Shown here piece after piece: positions 7,943-16,400 of a stretch of DNA of 40,362 bases (positions within the stretch are counted from its first letter, which is position 1; the number at the start of each line of letters is the position of its first letter). Under the pieces are notes generated by a model, which saw nothing but the letters and a program-made list of their open reading frames with translations, had not been told where the DNA came from and ran no database searches. Made by a program: the position numbers and the translations under genes. The DNA comes from an uncultured Parolsenella sp. (GTDB lineage: Bacteria > Actinomycetota > Coriobacteriia > Coriobacteriales > Atopobiaceae): the NCBI RefSeq assembly GCF_934660935.1, contig NZ_CAKUIH010000014.1:1-40362 (forward strand), written 5' to 3'.

Positions 7943-8473
7943 ATGAACATCGTTGTATTGAGTGGTAGCCCGCGCAAGGGCGCCAATACTGACACCATGG
8001 TCGATACGTTTGCTGAGACTGCGCGCGAGGGTGGCCACACGGTCGAAGTTGTGCGCGTTGCCGGCAAGAAGATCGCCGGTTGCCTGGGGTGCCAGTACTG
8101 CTTCGAGCACGAGGGCGCTTGCGCGCAGAAGGACGATATGGCCGGCGTGGTTGAGTCGCTCAAGAACGCCGACATGGTCGTGTTCGCTTCGCCGATTTAC
8201 TGGTTCGATATCACCGCGCAGGAGAAGGCCGTCATCGACCGTCTGTACGCCTTCGGCGCTACGGGTTTCCCGTTTACTAAGACTGCCCTTTTGCTCGACA
8301 GCCACAGCGAGGGCGTCTATGACGCGGCGATCGCTATGTACAAGGCTACCTGCGCGTATTGCAAGTGGGAGGATCAGGGCATCGCCGCCATCAGCGGCAT
8401 GACCGAGCGTGACAGTATGGCATCGTCGCCCAAGCTCGAAGAGGTGCGTGAGCTCGCTCGCAAGCTCGCTTAA
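7943..8473 (+). CDS. NADPH-dependent FMN reductase / flavodoxin-fold protein
   Basis: A 176-residue single-domain flavoprotein. The start ATG 7943 follows GGGAGAGGAGAG. The N-terminal LSGSPRKGANTDTM is the FMN phosphate-binding loop. The CLGCQYC segment with a third Cys nearby (GACAQKDDM) is typical of the iron-sulfur flavoprotein-like NADPH reductase family. SPIYWFDITAQEKAVIDR follows at about residue 85. The family reduces flavin, quinones or nitro compounds in the cytoplasm. The gene is divergent from the McrBC island and followed by an ATPase gene behind its own promoter. It is a relative of the gene at 36267-36893. Confidence 0.88.
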   Translation: MNIVVLSGSPRKGANTDTMVDTFAETAREGGHTVEVVRVAGKKIAGCLGCQYCFEHEGACAQKDDMAGVVESLKNADMVVFASPIYWFDITAQEKAVIDRLYAFGATGFPFTKTALLLDSHSEGVYDAAIAMYKATCAYCKWEDQGIAAISGMTERDSMASSPKLEEVRELARKLA

Positions 8474-8489
8474 CTTTGCGTTGCTGAAT

Positions 8490-8547
8490 ATCTGTCGAGT
8501 ATAAAAGACGGATTATCATATAATCTGTCGAGTATAAAAGACGGATT
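8490..8547 (+). repeat. two direct 25-bp repeats in ATPase leader
   Basis: The core CTGTCGAGTATAAAAGACGG appears in two identical 25-bp copies, 8490-8514 and 8523-8547, with 8 bp between them. The second ends 5 bases before the ATPase start codon. Each copy holds GTC and GAC in inverted orientation around an AT-rich centre, suggesting a regulator site. The 8-bp gap holds most of a TATAAT -10 box. Confidence 0.85.
8519..8524 (+). promoter_or_regulatory. putative -10 box of the ATPase gene
   Basis: A perfect TATAAT lies about 30 bases before the ATPase start. It straddles the junction of the spacer and the second direct repeat. No good -35 hexamer is found at 16-18 bases, so an activator bound at the first repeat, or a leader only a few bases long, would be needed. 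Confidence 0.45.
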
Positions 8548-8552
8548 GGGGA

Positions 8553-9830
8553 ATGATGAATAGGGAGATTCTGAAAAGCGTCATCTTCGACCAGCACGAG
8601 ATTATTCGCAACGCAGATATCGTCCATCGTCGATATTCCCTTGACGCTCAGGCCAACTACGTCGTAACCGGTTTGCGCCGTGCTGGAAAGTCGACGCTCC
8701 TCTATGGTCTTGTTCAAGACCTGGTCGCGCGGGGTGTTGATTGGCGTCGGATTATCTACATCAATTTCGAGGACGAGCGACTCGCCGAGTTCACTTTGTC
8801 GGACTTCAACGACATTCTCGTGGTCCAAAGTGAGCTGAGCGACGAGGAGGGCTTTTTCTTTCTTGATGAGGTCCAAAACATCGATGGTTGGGAGAAATTC
8901 GCACGTCGTTTGGCTGATTCTGGTCGTCGAGCATACACAACGGGAAGCAACGCAAAGATGCTGAGCACGCAAATCGAGACGACGCTTGGTGGCCGCTACC
9001 TGACGAGGTATGTGACACCTTATCGATTCGACGAGTTTCTCGATGCCACCGGAAAACAATACGACGAGGCAGCCGTGTACTCGACGTCTGGTAAGGGTGC
9101 GATTTCGGCAGCCTTTGAGTCGTTTTATGCTGACGGGGGCTTTCCCGAGTCGCTTCGCTATGGCATGCCGCGAGAGTATGTGGAGAGCGTTTACCAAAAG
9201 GTGCTTCTGGGTGACATCGTTGCTCGAAACAACGTGCGTAACCCGCAGGCGATGAGGGTGCTGATGAAGAAAGTCGCGGAGACGGTTCATAATGAGGCGT
9301 CGAGCACGATGTTCTACGGCATGTTGAAGGGCGTTGGATACAAGATCAGCAAGGACTCGGTGATCAATTACCTTGCCATGGCCCAAGAAGCCTATCTCAT
9401 CTTTCCCGTTCGCAATGCTGTTGCCAAGTTTATCGAGCGTGAGGGAAACCCAAAGTACTATTTCACGGACAACGGGCTGCTCAACCTGTTTCTCTCTAAA
9501 AAGGAGCCGGTTCTTCTGGAAAATGAGGTCGCGGTCGCGATGCTCGATAGGTATGGTGACGAGCTCTGCTATCTCAAATCGCCAAAGAACGGTATTGACG
9601 TTGATTTTTATGTGCTCGATGAGGGGCTTGCCGTTCAAGTTGCCTATTCGCTTTCGGAAAGTGCTAATCCACGCGAAGTGGGTAATTTGATAAAGCTTGC
9701 GCGGGTTGACCAAAGTGTCCGTCGTTTGCTTATCGTCACAAAAGAAGAGGATGGATCCATCGAAAAGGATGGTCTGAGAATAGAAGTGATTCCGGCTTGG
9801 AGGTTTTTGCTTGAGCTTGCAAGCAGATAA
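8553..9830 (+). CDS. AAA-family ATPase with DUF4143 C-terminal domain
   Basis: A 425-residue protein. The N-terminal AAA_14-type ATPase has a P-loop variant TGLRRAGKSTL near residue 40 and Walker B FFFLDEVQNIDGWEKF near residue 105, then TGSNAKML. The C-terminal DUF4143 part is a PD-(D/E)XK-like fold: YFTDNGLLNLFL, LLENEVAVAML, GIDVDFYVLDEGLAVQVAYS. The family is abundant in gut anaerobes. Its function is unsettled; proposals include toxin-like or nucleic-acid related roles. The start is ATG 8553 or the adjacent ATG 8556. A decayed relative lies at 2190-2492. It ends before a strong bidirectional hairpin. Confidence 0.88.
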   Translation: MMNREILKSVIFDQHEIIRNADIVHRRYSLDAQANYVVTGLRRAGKSTLLYGLVQDLVARGVDWRRIIYINFEDERLAEFTLSDFNDILVVQSELSDEEGFFFLDEVQNIDGWEKFARRLADSGRRAYTTGSNAKMLSTQIETTLGGRYLTRYVTPYRFDEFLDATGKQYDEAAVYSTSGKGAISAAFESFYADGGFPESLRYGMPREYVESVYQKVLLGDIVARNNVRNPQAMRVLMKKVAETVHNEASSTMFYGMLKGVGYKISKDSVINYLAMAQEAYLIFPVRNAVAKFIEREGNPKYYFTDNGLLNLFLSKKEPVLLENEVAVAMLDRYGDELCYLKSPKNGIDVDFYVLDEGLAVQVAYSLSESANPREVGNLIKLARVDQSVRRLLIVTKEEDGSIEKDGLRIEVIPAWRFLLELASR

Positions 9831-9847
9831 TTCGAACCGTATGCAAG

Positions 9848-9881
9848 GGCCCCGGAGTGCGGTTAATCGTGCTCCGGGGCC
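9848..9881. terminator. bidirectional intrinsic terminator
   Basis: A 10-bp perfect stem, GGCCCCGGAG (9848-9857) with CTCCGGGGCC (9872-9881), has a 14-base loop and ATCGTTT on the right. It separates the convergent ATPase and topoisomerase A genes. Confidence 0.8.
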
Positions 9882-9932
9882 ATCGTTTAAGGATATGTGG
9901 CGGTTTGACTTCCGCGGTTTCAACCGGTCGCG

Positions 9933-12167
9933 CTAGTCGAACAGACTCGGCATGTCGCTTTCCTTCATGAGGGCACCGGCGCAGGGGAGGGCCTGGGCGC
10001 AGAACTTCTCTGCCCAGACGTCGCCTCCCAGGAAGTCCTCGATCGCACCGACGGCGGTGACGATGCGGCCCTTCTTGGCCGTGAATGCCTGGACGCCCTG
10101 GGTGTTGGTGGTCGTCTTGGTCTTGAGCAGCGACGTGTTGAAGTTCATCAGGCGGCCGTCGCTTGAGACCAGCGCGAGGTCGCGGTCCTCCTTGAGCACC
10201 TGGGCGAACAGCAGCTTGGACCCGCCATAGATGGCGTTCTTGAGGCGCTTGCGGTTGGTCTTGGTCACGTACCCCGCCAGCGCCACGCGGACGACGCGGC
10301 CGTTCTCGAAGGCGAACAGCACGTCTGCCTTGTAATCCTCGGGATCGATCACCCAGATGACGTTCTCGTCCGGCTCCATCTCGAGGTCGGTCGGCAGGTA
10401 GGAGCCGAGCTGGGCGGACTTGGTGTCCTCGAACGCGGCGACCTTGCACTTGTACACCTGGCTCTTGTCGGTGAACACGAGTAACTCGTGCGTGTTGGAG
10501 GACGGGAACTCGATGAAGGGCTCGTCTCCGTCCTTGTACTTGAGCGCCGCGCCCGTCTTGAGCACGCGGTCCGTCATCTTCTTGAGGTAGCCGTCGCGCG
10601 AGAGCATCATCGTGACCGGGTATTCCTCGACCTCGGGCTCCAGACTCACCTCGATGACGTCGGACGGGTCGACGCGGCCGGTCTTGCGCGGCATCACGTA
10701 CTTCTTGTTGACTGCGGCCAGCTCGTCGCTGATGACCTGCTTGATCTTGTCCTCGCTCGACAGAATGTCCTCGAGCTCGGCAATCTCGCCCTCGAGCTTC
10801 TCGATGTCCTTGGTGCGGTTGAGGATGTACTCCTCGTTGATGTTGCGGAGCTTGATCTCGGCGACGAACTCGGCCTGCGTCTCGTCGATGCCGAAGCCCT
10901 TCATGAGGTTGGGCACGACCTCCGCCTCGAGCTTCGTCCCGCGGATGATGGCAATTGCCTTGTCGATGTCGAGCAGGATCGCCTCGAGGCCGTGCAGCAG
11001 GTGCAGGCGCTCTGACTTCTTGTTCAGGTCGAAGCTCACGCGTCGACGCGTGGATTGAACGCGCCACTCGACCCACTCATGCAGGATCTGGCGAACGCCC
11101 ATGACGCGGGGGTAGCCGTCAACCAGCACGTTGAAGTTGCACGAGAACGAATCCTGGAGCGTGGTCATGCGGAAGAGCTTCGCCATGAGCTCGTCGGGGT
11201 TGACTCCTCGCTTGAGGTCGATGGCGATGCGCAGGCCGGAGAGGTCAGTCTCGTCACGGATGTCGGCAATCTCGCGCACCTTGCCCTCCTTGGAGAGCTT
11301 GACGATGCGCTCGATGATGATGTCGGTCTTGGTGGTGTACGGGATCTCGTAGACCTCGATGATTCGCTCCTCGGGGATCCAGCGCCAACGGGAGCGGATT
11401 TGGAAGCTGCCGAGGCCCGTCTCGATGATGCGCTCCATCTCCTCGCGATGGTAGATGATCTCGCCGCCGGTGGAGAAGTCGGGCATGGGCATGTACTCGA
11501 GCAGGTCACACTCGGGATTCTCGAGGTAGTGCATGGTGGCGCAGCAGACCTCGTTGAGGTTGAAACCGCAGATGTCGGACGCCATAGCGACGCCGATGCC
11601 CTTGTTCGCGGACACCAGGATGTTGGGGAACGTGGTGGGCAGCAGGCGCGGCTCCTTCATGGCGCCGTCGTAGCTGTCGATGAAGTCAACGGGGTCCTTG
11701 TCGATGTCCTTGAAGATCTCGGCGCAGATGGGGGAGAGCTTTGCCTCGGTATAACGGGAGGCGGCGTAGCTGAGGTCTCCCGAGTAGTACTTGCCGAAGT
11801 TGCCCTTGGACTCGACGAAGGGTGCCAACAGGGCCTCGTTGCCGGTGGCGAGGCGCACCATCGTCTCGTAGATGGCTGCGTCACCGTGGGGGTTGAGCTT
11901 CATGGTCTGGCCCACGATGTTCGCGCTCTTCTGGCGCTCGCCCTTGAGCAGGCCCATCTTGTACATGGTGTAGAGCAGCTTGCGGTGCGAGGGCTTGAAG
12001 CCGTCGATCTCCGGGAACGCTCGCGAGACGTTGGTGCTCATGGCGTAGGGCATATAGTTGGTCTCGAGCGTCTCCGTGATGGGCTGCTCCGTGACCTCGG
12101 AGTGTAGGCCGATGACGTTCTCGTCGTTGACCTGCTTCTTTTTGGGCTGCGTCTTCTTCTTTGCCAC
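9933..12167 (-). CDS. parC: type IIA DNA topoisomerase subunit A (ParC/GyrA-like)
   Basis: A 744-residue breakage-reunion subunit. After a Lys-rich start come ETNYMPYAMSTNVSRAFPEIDGFKPSHRKLLY and the catalytic tyrosine at about residue 139 in AASRYTEAKLS (many relatives have AAMRYTE). The tower and coiled-coil region follow, and the C-terminal half carries beta-pinwheel-like repeats (for example LSRDGYLKKM, FENGRVVRVALAG, SSDGRLMNFNTSLL). It pairs with the B subunit encoded just upstream to pass DNA strands. No GyrA box is obvious and the C-terminal domain is short, so ParC is favoured over GyrA. It may be a second topoisomerase set beside a housekeeping gyrase outside the window. Confidence 0.85.
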   Translation of the reverse strand: MAKKKTQPKKKQVNDENVIGLHSEVTEQPITETLETNYMPYAMSTNVSRAFPEIDGFKPSHRKLLYTMYKMGLLKGERQKSANIVGQTMKLNPHGDAAIYETMVRLATGNEALLAPFVESKGNFGKYYSGDLSYAASRYTEAKLSPICAEIFKDIDKDPVDFIDSYDGAMKEPRLLPTTFPNILVSANKGIGVAMASDICGFNLNEVCCATMHYLENPECDLLEYMPMPDFSTGGEIIYHREEMERIIETGLGSFQIRSRWRWIPEERIIEVYEIPYTTKTDIIIERIVKLSKEGKVREIADIRDETDLSGLRIAIDLKRGVNPDELMAKLFRMTTLQDSFSCNFNVLVDGYPRVMGVRQILHEWVEWRVQSTRRRVSFDLNKKSERLHLLHGLEAILLDIDKAIAIIRGTKLEAEVVPNLMKGFGIDETQAEFVAEIKLRNINEEYILNRTKDIEKLEGEIAELEDILSSEDKIKQVISDELAAVNKKYVMPRKTGRVDPSDVIEVSLEPEVEEYPVTMMLSRDGYLKKMTDRVLKTGAALKYKDGDEPFIEFPSSNTHELLVFTDKSQVYKCKVAAFEDTKSAQLGSYLPTDLEMEPDENVIWVIDPEDYKADVLFAFENGRVVRVALAGYVTKTNRKRLKNAIYGGSKLLFAQVLKEDRDLALVSSDGRLMNFNTSLLKTKTTTNTQGVQAFTAKKGRIVTAVGAIEDFLGGDVWAEKFCAQALPCAGALMKESDMPSLFD

Positions 12168-12216
12168 GATTCCCTCTTGAAACGTCTCTTGGGCTGGTCT
12201 GTTGCGTTGGCGCGGT

Positions 12217-12298
12217 CGGGTTGCGTTGCCCCTGCCCGCGCATTCACGTTACTGCAAGGCCGGGCTGCGTTGCCCTGCCACGGCCTCACGTTACTGCA
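12217..12298. repeat. imperfect tandem duplication covering the parE stop
   Basis: The units are 12217-12256 and 12261-12298. Both begin CGGG(T/C)TGCGTTGCCC and end TCACGTTACTGCA. The second contains the TAA stop of the topoisomerase B gene (12291-12293); the first is an extra copy between the two subunit genes. The rest of the 123-base spacer holds no other feature. Confidence 0.75.
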
Positions 12299-14288
12299 GG
12301 TCCAGCTGGTCTAGGTACTCTTTGCCGTGCTCGGCGATGTGACGCTTGCGCCCCTCGTCGTCATTGCCCAGCAACAGGTTGAACATGGTCTCCATCCTCG
12401 CGATGTCCTCGGGCTCGACCTTGATCAGGCGGCGCGTCTCGGGGTTCATGGTGGTGAGCCACATCATGTCCGGATCGTTCTCACCAAGACCCTTCGAGCG
12501 GTTGATGGAACACTTCTTGTCGCCGATCTCCTTCAGGACGTCGTTCTTTTCGAGCTCGGTGTAGGCGAAGTAGGTCTTCTCGCCGCAGTTGATCTCATAG
12601 AGCGGTGACTCCGCGATGTAGACGTAGCCCTCGTCGATGAGCGTGGGCACCAGGCGGTAGAGCATCGTCAGGATGAGCGTGCGGATGTGGTATCCGTCGA
12701 CGTCAGCATCCGTGCAGATGATGACCTTGCTCCAGTTGAGGTTGTCCAGGTCGAAGGTGGCGAGGTTCTTGATGCGCCTGTCGCTGATCTCCACGCCGCA
12801 ACCGAGGACGCGCATGAGGTCCATGATGATGTCGGACTTGAAGATGCGCGGGTAGTCCTCCTTGAGGCAGTTGAGGATCTTGCCTCGAACCGGCATGACG
12901 CCCTGGAACTCCGCGTCGCGAGACGTGCGGATGGCGCCCGCCGCGGAGTCGCCCTCCACGATGTAGATCTCGCGGCGGGTCTTGTCCTTCGAACGGCAGT
13001 CGATGAACTTCTGCACGCGGTTGGCCATGTCGGTCTTCTGCTGCAGGTTGGTCTTGATGCTCTGGCGGGTCTTCTCGGCGTTCTCGCGGGAGCGCTTGTT
13101 GATGAGCACCTGGTCGACGATCTTGCTGGCGGCGTCCTTGTTCTCGATCAGGTAGGTCGAGAGGCGCTCCTTGAAGAAGGCCGTCATCGCCTGCTGGATG
13201 AAGCGGTTGTTGATGGCCTTCTTGGTCTGGTTCTCGTAGGAGGTTTGGGTGGAGAAGCAGTTGGTCACCAGCACCAGGCAGTCCTGGACGTCCTGCCACT
13301 TGATCGAGCTCTCGTTCTTGTTGTACTTGCCCTGGCTCTTGATGTAGGCGTCGAGGGCGCTGGTCAGGGCGCTGCGGGCTGCCTTCTCGGGCGATCCGCC
13401 GTTCTCAAGCCAAGACGAGTTGTGGTAGTACTCCTGCATCTGGAAGGTGCGGGAGAAGCACATGCACGCCGTGATCTTGACGTTGTAGTCTGGCAGGTCA
13501 TCGCGGTCGCGGCCACGGCGATCCGCCTCGATGAAGAAGGGCTCGGTGAGGTAATTGGCGCCGACCTTCTCGAGCACGTAGTCCTCGATGCCCTTGGGGT
13601 AGCAGAAGTCTTCCTCAGTGAAGCCGCCGTCCTCGTCCTCGATGCGCAGGCGGAAGGTGACATTGGCGTTGACCACGGCCTGGCGGCGCATGGTCTCGCG
13701 GTACCACTCGTCGGGGATGTCGATCGAGGTGAAGACCTCGAGGTCCGGGCGCCACTTGATGGTGGTGCCGGTTCGCTGCTCGTCGGTGGGCTCGACCTCA
13801 AGGGCCTTCTTCTTGGAGCCTACGACCTTGCCCTTCTTGAAGTGCAGCGAGTACTTGTTGCCGTCGCGCCAGACGGTGACGTCCATGTACTCCGAGGCGT
13901 ACTGGGTGGCGCACGAGCCCAGGCCGTTGGTACCGAGCGAGAAGTCGTAGTCGCCGCCCTGGTTGTTGTCGTACTTGCCGCCGGCGTAGAGCTCGCAGAA
14001 GACGAGCTCCCAGTTGAAGCGCTTCTCGGTGGGGTTCCAGTCCAGCGGGCAGCCGCGGCCGTTGTCCTCTACCTGGATGGACTTGTCGGCGAAGGCGGTG
14101 AGGGTGATCAGCTTGCCAAAGCCCTGACGAGCCTCGTCGACCGCATTGGAGAGGATCTCGAAGGCGGCGTGCGCGCAGCCGTCAAGGCCGTCCGAGCCGA
14201 AGATGACGGCGGGGCGGAGACGTACGCGCTCCTCGTCCTTGAGCTGACGGATGCTGTCGTTGCCATAGTTCGCGGTGTTCTTTGCCAT
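12291..14288 (-). CDS. parE: type IIA DNA topoisomerase subunit B (ParE/GyrB-like)
   Basis: A 665-residue ATPase subunit. The GHKL nucleotide-binding motifs are present: EILSNAVDEARQG near residue 45, DNGRGCP near 75, and LGTNGLGSC near 117. The transducer domain follows. The TOPRIM domain has EGDSAAGAIRTSRDAEFQ near 441 and TDADVDGYHIRTL near 524, and the protein ends with the family's SKGLGE and MNPETR segments. It drives ATP-dependent strand passage with the A subunit encoded 123 bases downstream. The long acidic gap in TOPRIM that marks proteobacterial GyrB is absent. The 265 bases upstream (14289-14553) hold no gene and should contain its promoter; I could not fix a clear -35/-10 pair. 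Confidence 0.85.
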   Translation of the reverse strand: MAKNTANYGNDSIRQLKDEERVRLRPAVIFGSDGLDGCAHAAFEILSNAVDEARQGFGKLITLTAFADKSIQVEDNGRGCPLDWNPTEKRFNWELVFCELYAGGKYDNNQGGDYDFSLGTNGLGSCATQYASEYMDVTVWRDGNKYSLHFKKGKVVGSKKKALEVEPTDEQRTGTTIKWRPDLEVFTSIDIPDEWYRETMRRQAVVNANVTFRLRIEDEDGGFTEEDFCYPKGIEDYVLEKVGANYLTEPFFIEADRRGRDRDDLPDYNVKITACMCFSRTFQMQEYYHNSSWLENGGSPEKAARSALTSALDAYIKSQGKYNKNESSIKWQDVQDCLVLVTNCFSTQTSYENQTKKAINNRFIQQAMTAFFKERLSTYLIENKDAASKIVDQVLINKRSRENAEKTRQSIKTNLQQKTDMANRVQKFIDCRSKDKTRREIYIVEGDSAAGAIRTSRDAEFQGVMPVRGKILNCLKEDYPRIFKSDIIMDLMRVLGCGVEISDRRIKNLATFDLDNLNWSKVIICTDADVDGYHIRTLILTMLYRLVPTLIDEGYVYIAESPLYEINCGEKTYFAYTELEKNDVLKEIGDKKCSINRSKGLGENDPDMMWLTTMNPETRRLIKVEPEDIARMETMFNLLLGNDDEGRKRHIAEHGKEYLDQLDLQ

Positions 14289-14553
14289 GCTCGCTCTCTC
14301 GATGCTCCCTGCCGGCGCCCGACTCTCATCGGGCGTGCGTATTGGTTGCGACCCCAGCGCCGCGGCGCGATGCGCCAGCCGCTGCGTCTTCGTGTGTTTG
14401 GGGCCGGGTAATTTGGCTTAGATAAGCAACTTAACATAGCCCGGCGCGCCGGCGGCCCCTTCTGACACGAAATCCATCGAACAACCGTTCGTAATCAGGT
14501 GCGGGCCGAAGGAACCGGCGCCGATCGCGCTGCTCCGTCGTTGGCGCCTCGCC

Positions 14554-15837
14554 TTATTTGCGCGGCAGGAACCTCGCGCCAGCGATCGCCTGGGCGACAA
14601 GCGCCACGCCGGCGATTGTCCAGAGCGCAAGGTAGCCGCCGCCGGCAATGGCAACGCTACCGAGGCTGCTGCCAATGCCGCCTCCCGCGAAAACTCCCAG
14701 GCCGATGAGTCCGGTGCAGAGACCCGTGTGCGAGGGGTCGATATCCATGGAGAACGAGACGAGCGTGGGCTGTACCAGTATGTAGCCTAGGCCGAGGCAT
14801 GCCGCGGCAGGAAGCGCGGGAACCCACGAACCCGTGATCGTCGACGCCGCTAGCAGGGCCGTTGCGATGACGCCCGAGGTCTCGCCCACTGCGATAACGC
14901 CACGTTGGCCCCGAGTCTCGCCGATACGTCCAGAAATGCTGCCGCCGGTGAGGCAGGCGAGGCCGTAGAACATCATGAGCAGGCCCGCCTGGGTGGAGGA
15001 AAGGCCGCACCTCTCGGCCAGGAAGGTGCCCGTGAATCCGTATACTCCGAGGAAGATGATGCCGGTCGTGAAAGCAACGATATAGACGGCGCGTCCGGGT
15101 CCAAAGAAGATCTGCGCCGCGTGGCGGAGAAACGCCGCGGGCCTGAAGGACTCACGTTCAGCTGAGCTGACCGCGCCCGCGTCTGCGGCGCTCACGCCGG
15201 CACCTGGCGCGTCGACGGTGCCCACGCCTGCGGCATTCACGTCGGTGTCTGGTGCGTCGACGGTGCCCACGCCGTCCATCTCGTCGAGGTACCTCAGACG
15301 CCTGACGCCGAGCCAGGCAGCTGCGCCGAGTGCGCCAAAGCAGATAAATGCCGCGCGCCACCCCACAAGGTCGCAGATGAGCCCGCCGAGACCCGCCGAA
15401 AGACCCTGGCCGGTAAACGTGACGCCCATGAGCAGGCCCACGGCGCCCTGTCGGTCCTCCTCGCTCACGACGCTACCCACGAGCGACTGATTTACGCTGA
15501 TGATTCCCGCGGCGAAGCAGCCAGTGACGATTCGTGCCACGACGAGTGCCTCGAGCGTGGGTGCCGCGGCACAAAGCACGGTGCTCACGGCAAGGCCCGC
15601 GACGATGATGCAAAGGAGACGCACGCGTCCAACGGCATCGCCAATGGCGCCACATACGGGTTGCAGCAGCCCGTAGGGCGTGAGGTATGCGGTGAGGATG
15701 ATCGTCGCGGCTGCCGGGGCGATGGCGAGCGTCTGGGCGATCGCCGGGAGTGCGGGAGAGACAAACCAGTTGTCTGCGGCGGAGACAAGCCCGCAAAACC
15801 CGAGCGTAACGACTATCTTCTTTTGCGTTGGGGCCAT
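14554..15837 (-). CDS. MFS transporter, drug efflux-like
   Basis: A 427-residue transporter with about 12 hydrophobic segments. N-terminal signs include ADNWFVSPALPAIAQTL and the cytoplasmic loop motif GAIGDAVGRVRLL between segments 2 and 3 (MFS motif A). The central loop, about residues 188-225, carries a 15-residue tandem repeat starting GVGTVDAP, with low-complexity Ala/Gly/Asp composition. The substrate is unknown; the architecture fits small-molecule efflux. It starts at ATG 15837. It stands alone on the minus strand, 265 bases from the parE start and divergent from the surface-protein gene. Confidence 0.85.
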   Translation of the reverse strand: MAPTQKKIVVTLGFCGLVSAADNWFVSPALPAIAQTLAIAPAAATIILTAYLTPYGLLQPVCGAIGDAVGRVRLLCIIVAGLAVSTVLCAAAPTLEALVVARIVTGCFAAGIISVNQSLVGSVVSEEDRQGAVGLLMGVTFTGQGLSAGLGGLICDLVGWRAAFICFGALGAAAWLGVRRLRYLDEMDGVGTVDAPDTDVNAAGVGTVDAPGAGVSAADAGAVSSAERESFRPAAFLRHAAQIFFGPGRAVYIVAFTTGIIFLGVYGFTGTFLAERCGLSSTQAGLLMMFYGLACLTGGSISGRIGETRGQRGVIAVGETSGVIATALLAASTITGSWVPALPAAACLGLGYILVQPTLVSFSMDIDPSHTGLCTGLIGLGVFAGGGIGSSLGSVAIAGGGYLALWTIAGVALVAQAIAGARFLPRK

Positions 15838-16400
15838 GGGGCCTGCCTTCGAGCCTGTTCGGGTGGATATGGCGTCTCGTTCACTATAAGTGCGTGAGGG
15901 GAGTAGTGGCGCTCCCTATTTGACTCGACTATAAGCGGCGAATAAATGAGGGGATAGCGACTGTGAGCAGCCAAACGATTCCCGGACGAGTAGTCCCCTC
16001 TTTTAGCGTTACAAAACCCCAGTTGATTTGCCCGCTCAAAAACCGGCTACTTGCCCAGAGGCCGTTTGGCTGCTCACTGTCGCTATCCGGTAATAAAACG
16101 GCGGGAAAACGAGCGTCTGGCGCCCGTTTCTGAACCGGTTTTAGAGGGTTGAGTTGGATTCGGGGAACAAAAACCGCGCGAGCTTGTATTTCGCATGTCG
16201 GGATTCCTGTCGCACTTGGTTTGTGGGGGCGCTGTTGAGCAGTGTAGCTAGTCTGAATTGCTGTAGACCGGGCAGCAAGAATTAAATAGACTGACATTCT
16301 TGGCTGCATCGAACCCTTGATGCAGCGCGAGCGTCGTTTTTGTCCGCAGGGGGTCCGATGCTCTGTCTACGGTTGTGGCTACGTTTGAAAGCAGGTTTTA
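15838..16400. other. 563-base intergenic region
   Basis: No convincing gene was found. A minus-strand frame at 15929-16309 lacks a ribosome-binding site and family features. The stretch contains the promoter regions of the divergent MFS and surface-protein genes and a 135-base inverted-repeat element at 15953-16087. The segment 16090-16400 is more AT-rich than the neighbouring genes and shows no clear structure. Confidence 0.6.
15953..16087. repeat. inverted-repeat element, possible MITE-like sequence
   Basis: The left arm 15953-15977 starts GATAGCGAC and ends GTGAGCAGCCAAACG. The right arm 16063-16087 is its reverse complement except for one base (24 of 25). The 85 bases between hold no frame. 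The size and arm quality resemble a small non-autonomous mobile element. No flanking target duplication was recognised. Confidence 0.7.

Noticed and set aside
8490..8547. Possible CRISPR array (two 25-bp repeats)
   Set aside because: Only two copies with an 8-bp gap, within a promoter; no cas genes.
12687..14411. 574-codon frame antisense to parE
   Set aside because: Composition (Val/Leu/Asp/Gly-rich repeats) reflects the antisense of a GC-biased gene; parE motifs on the other strand are complete.
15929..16309. 126-codon minus-strand frame in the intergenic region
   Set aside because: No ribosome-binding site, random composition, and it covers the inverted-repeat element.
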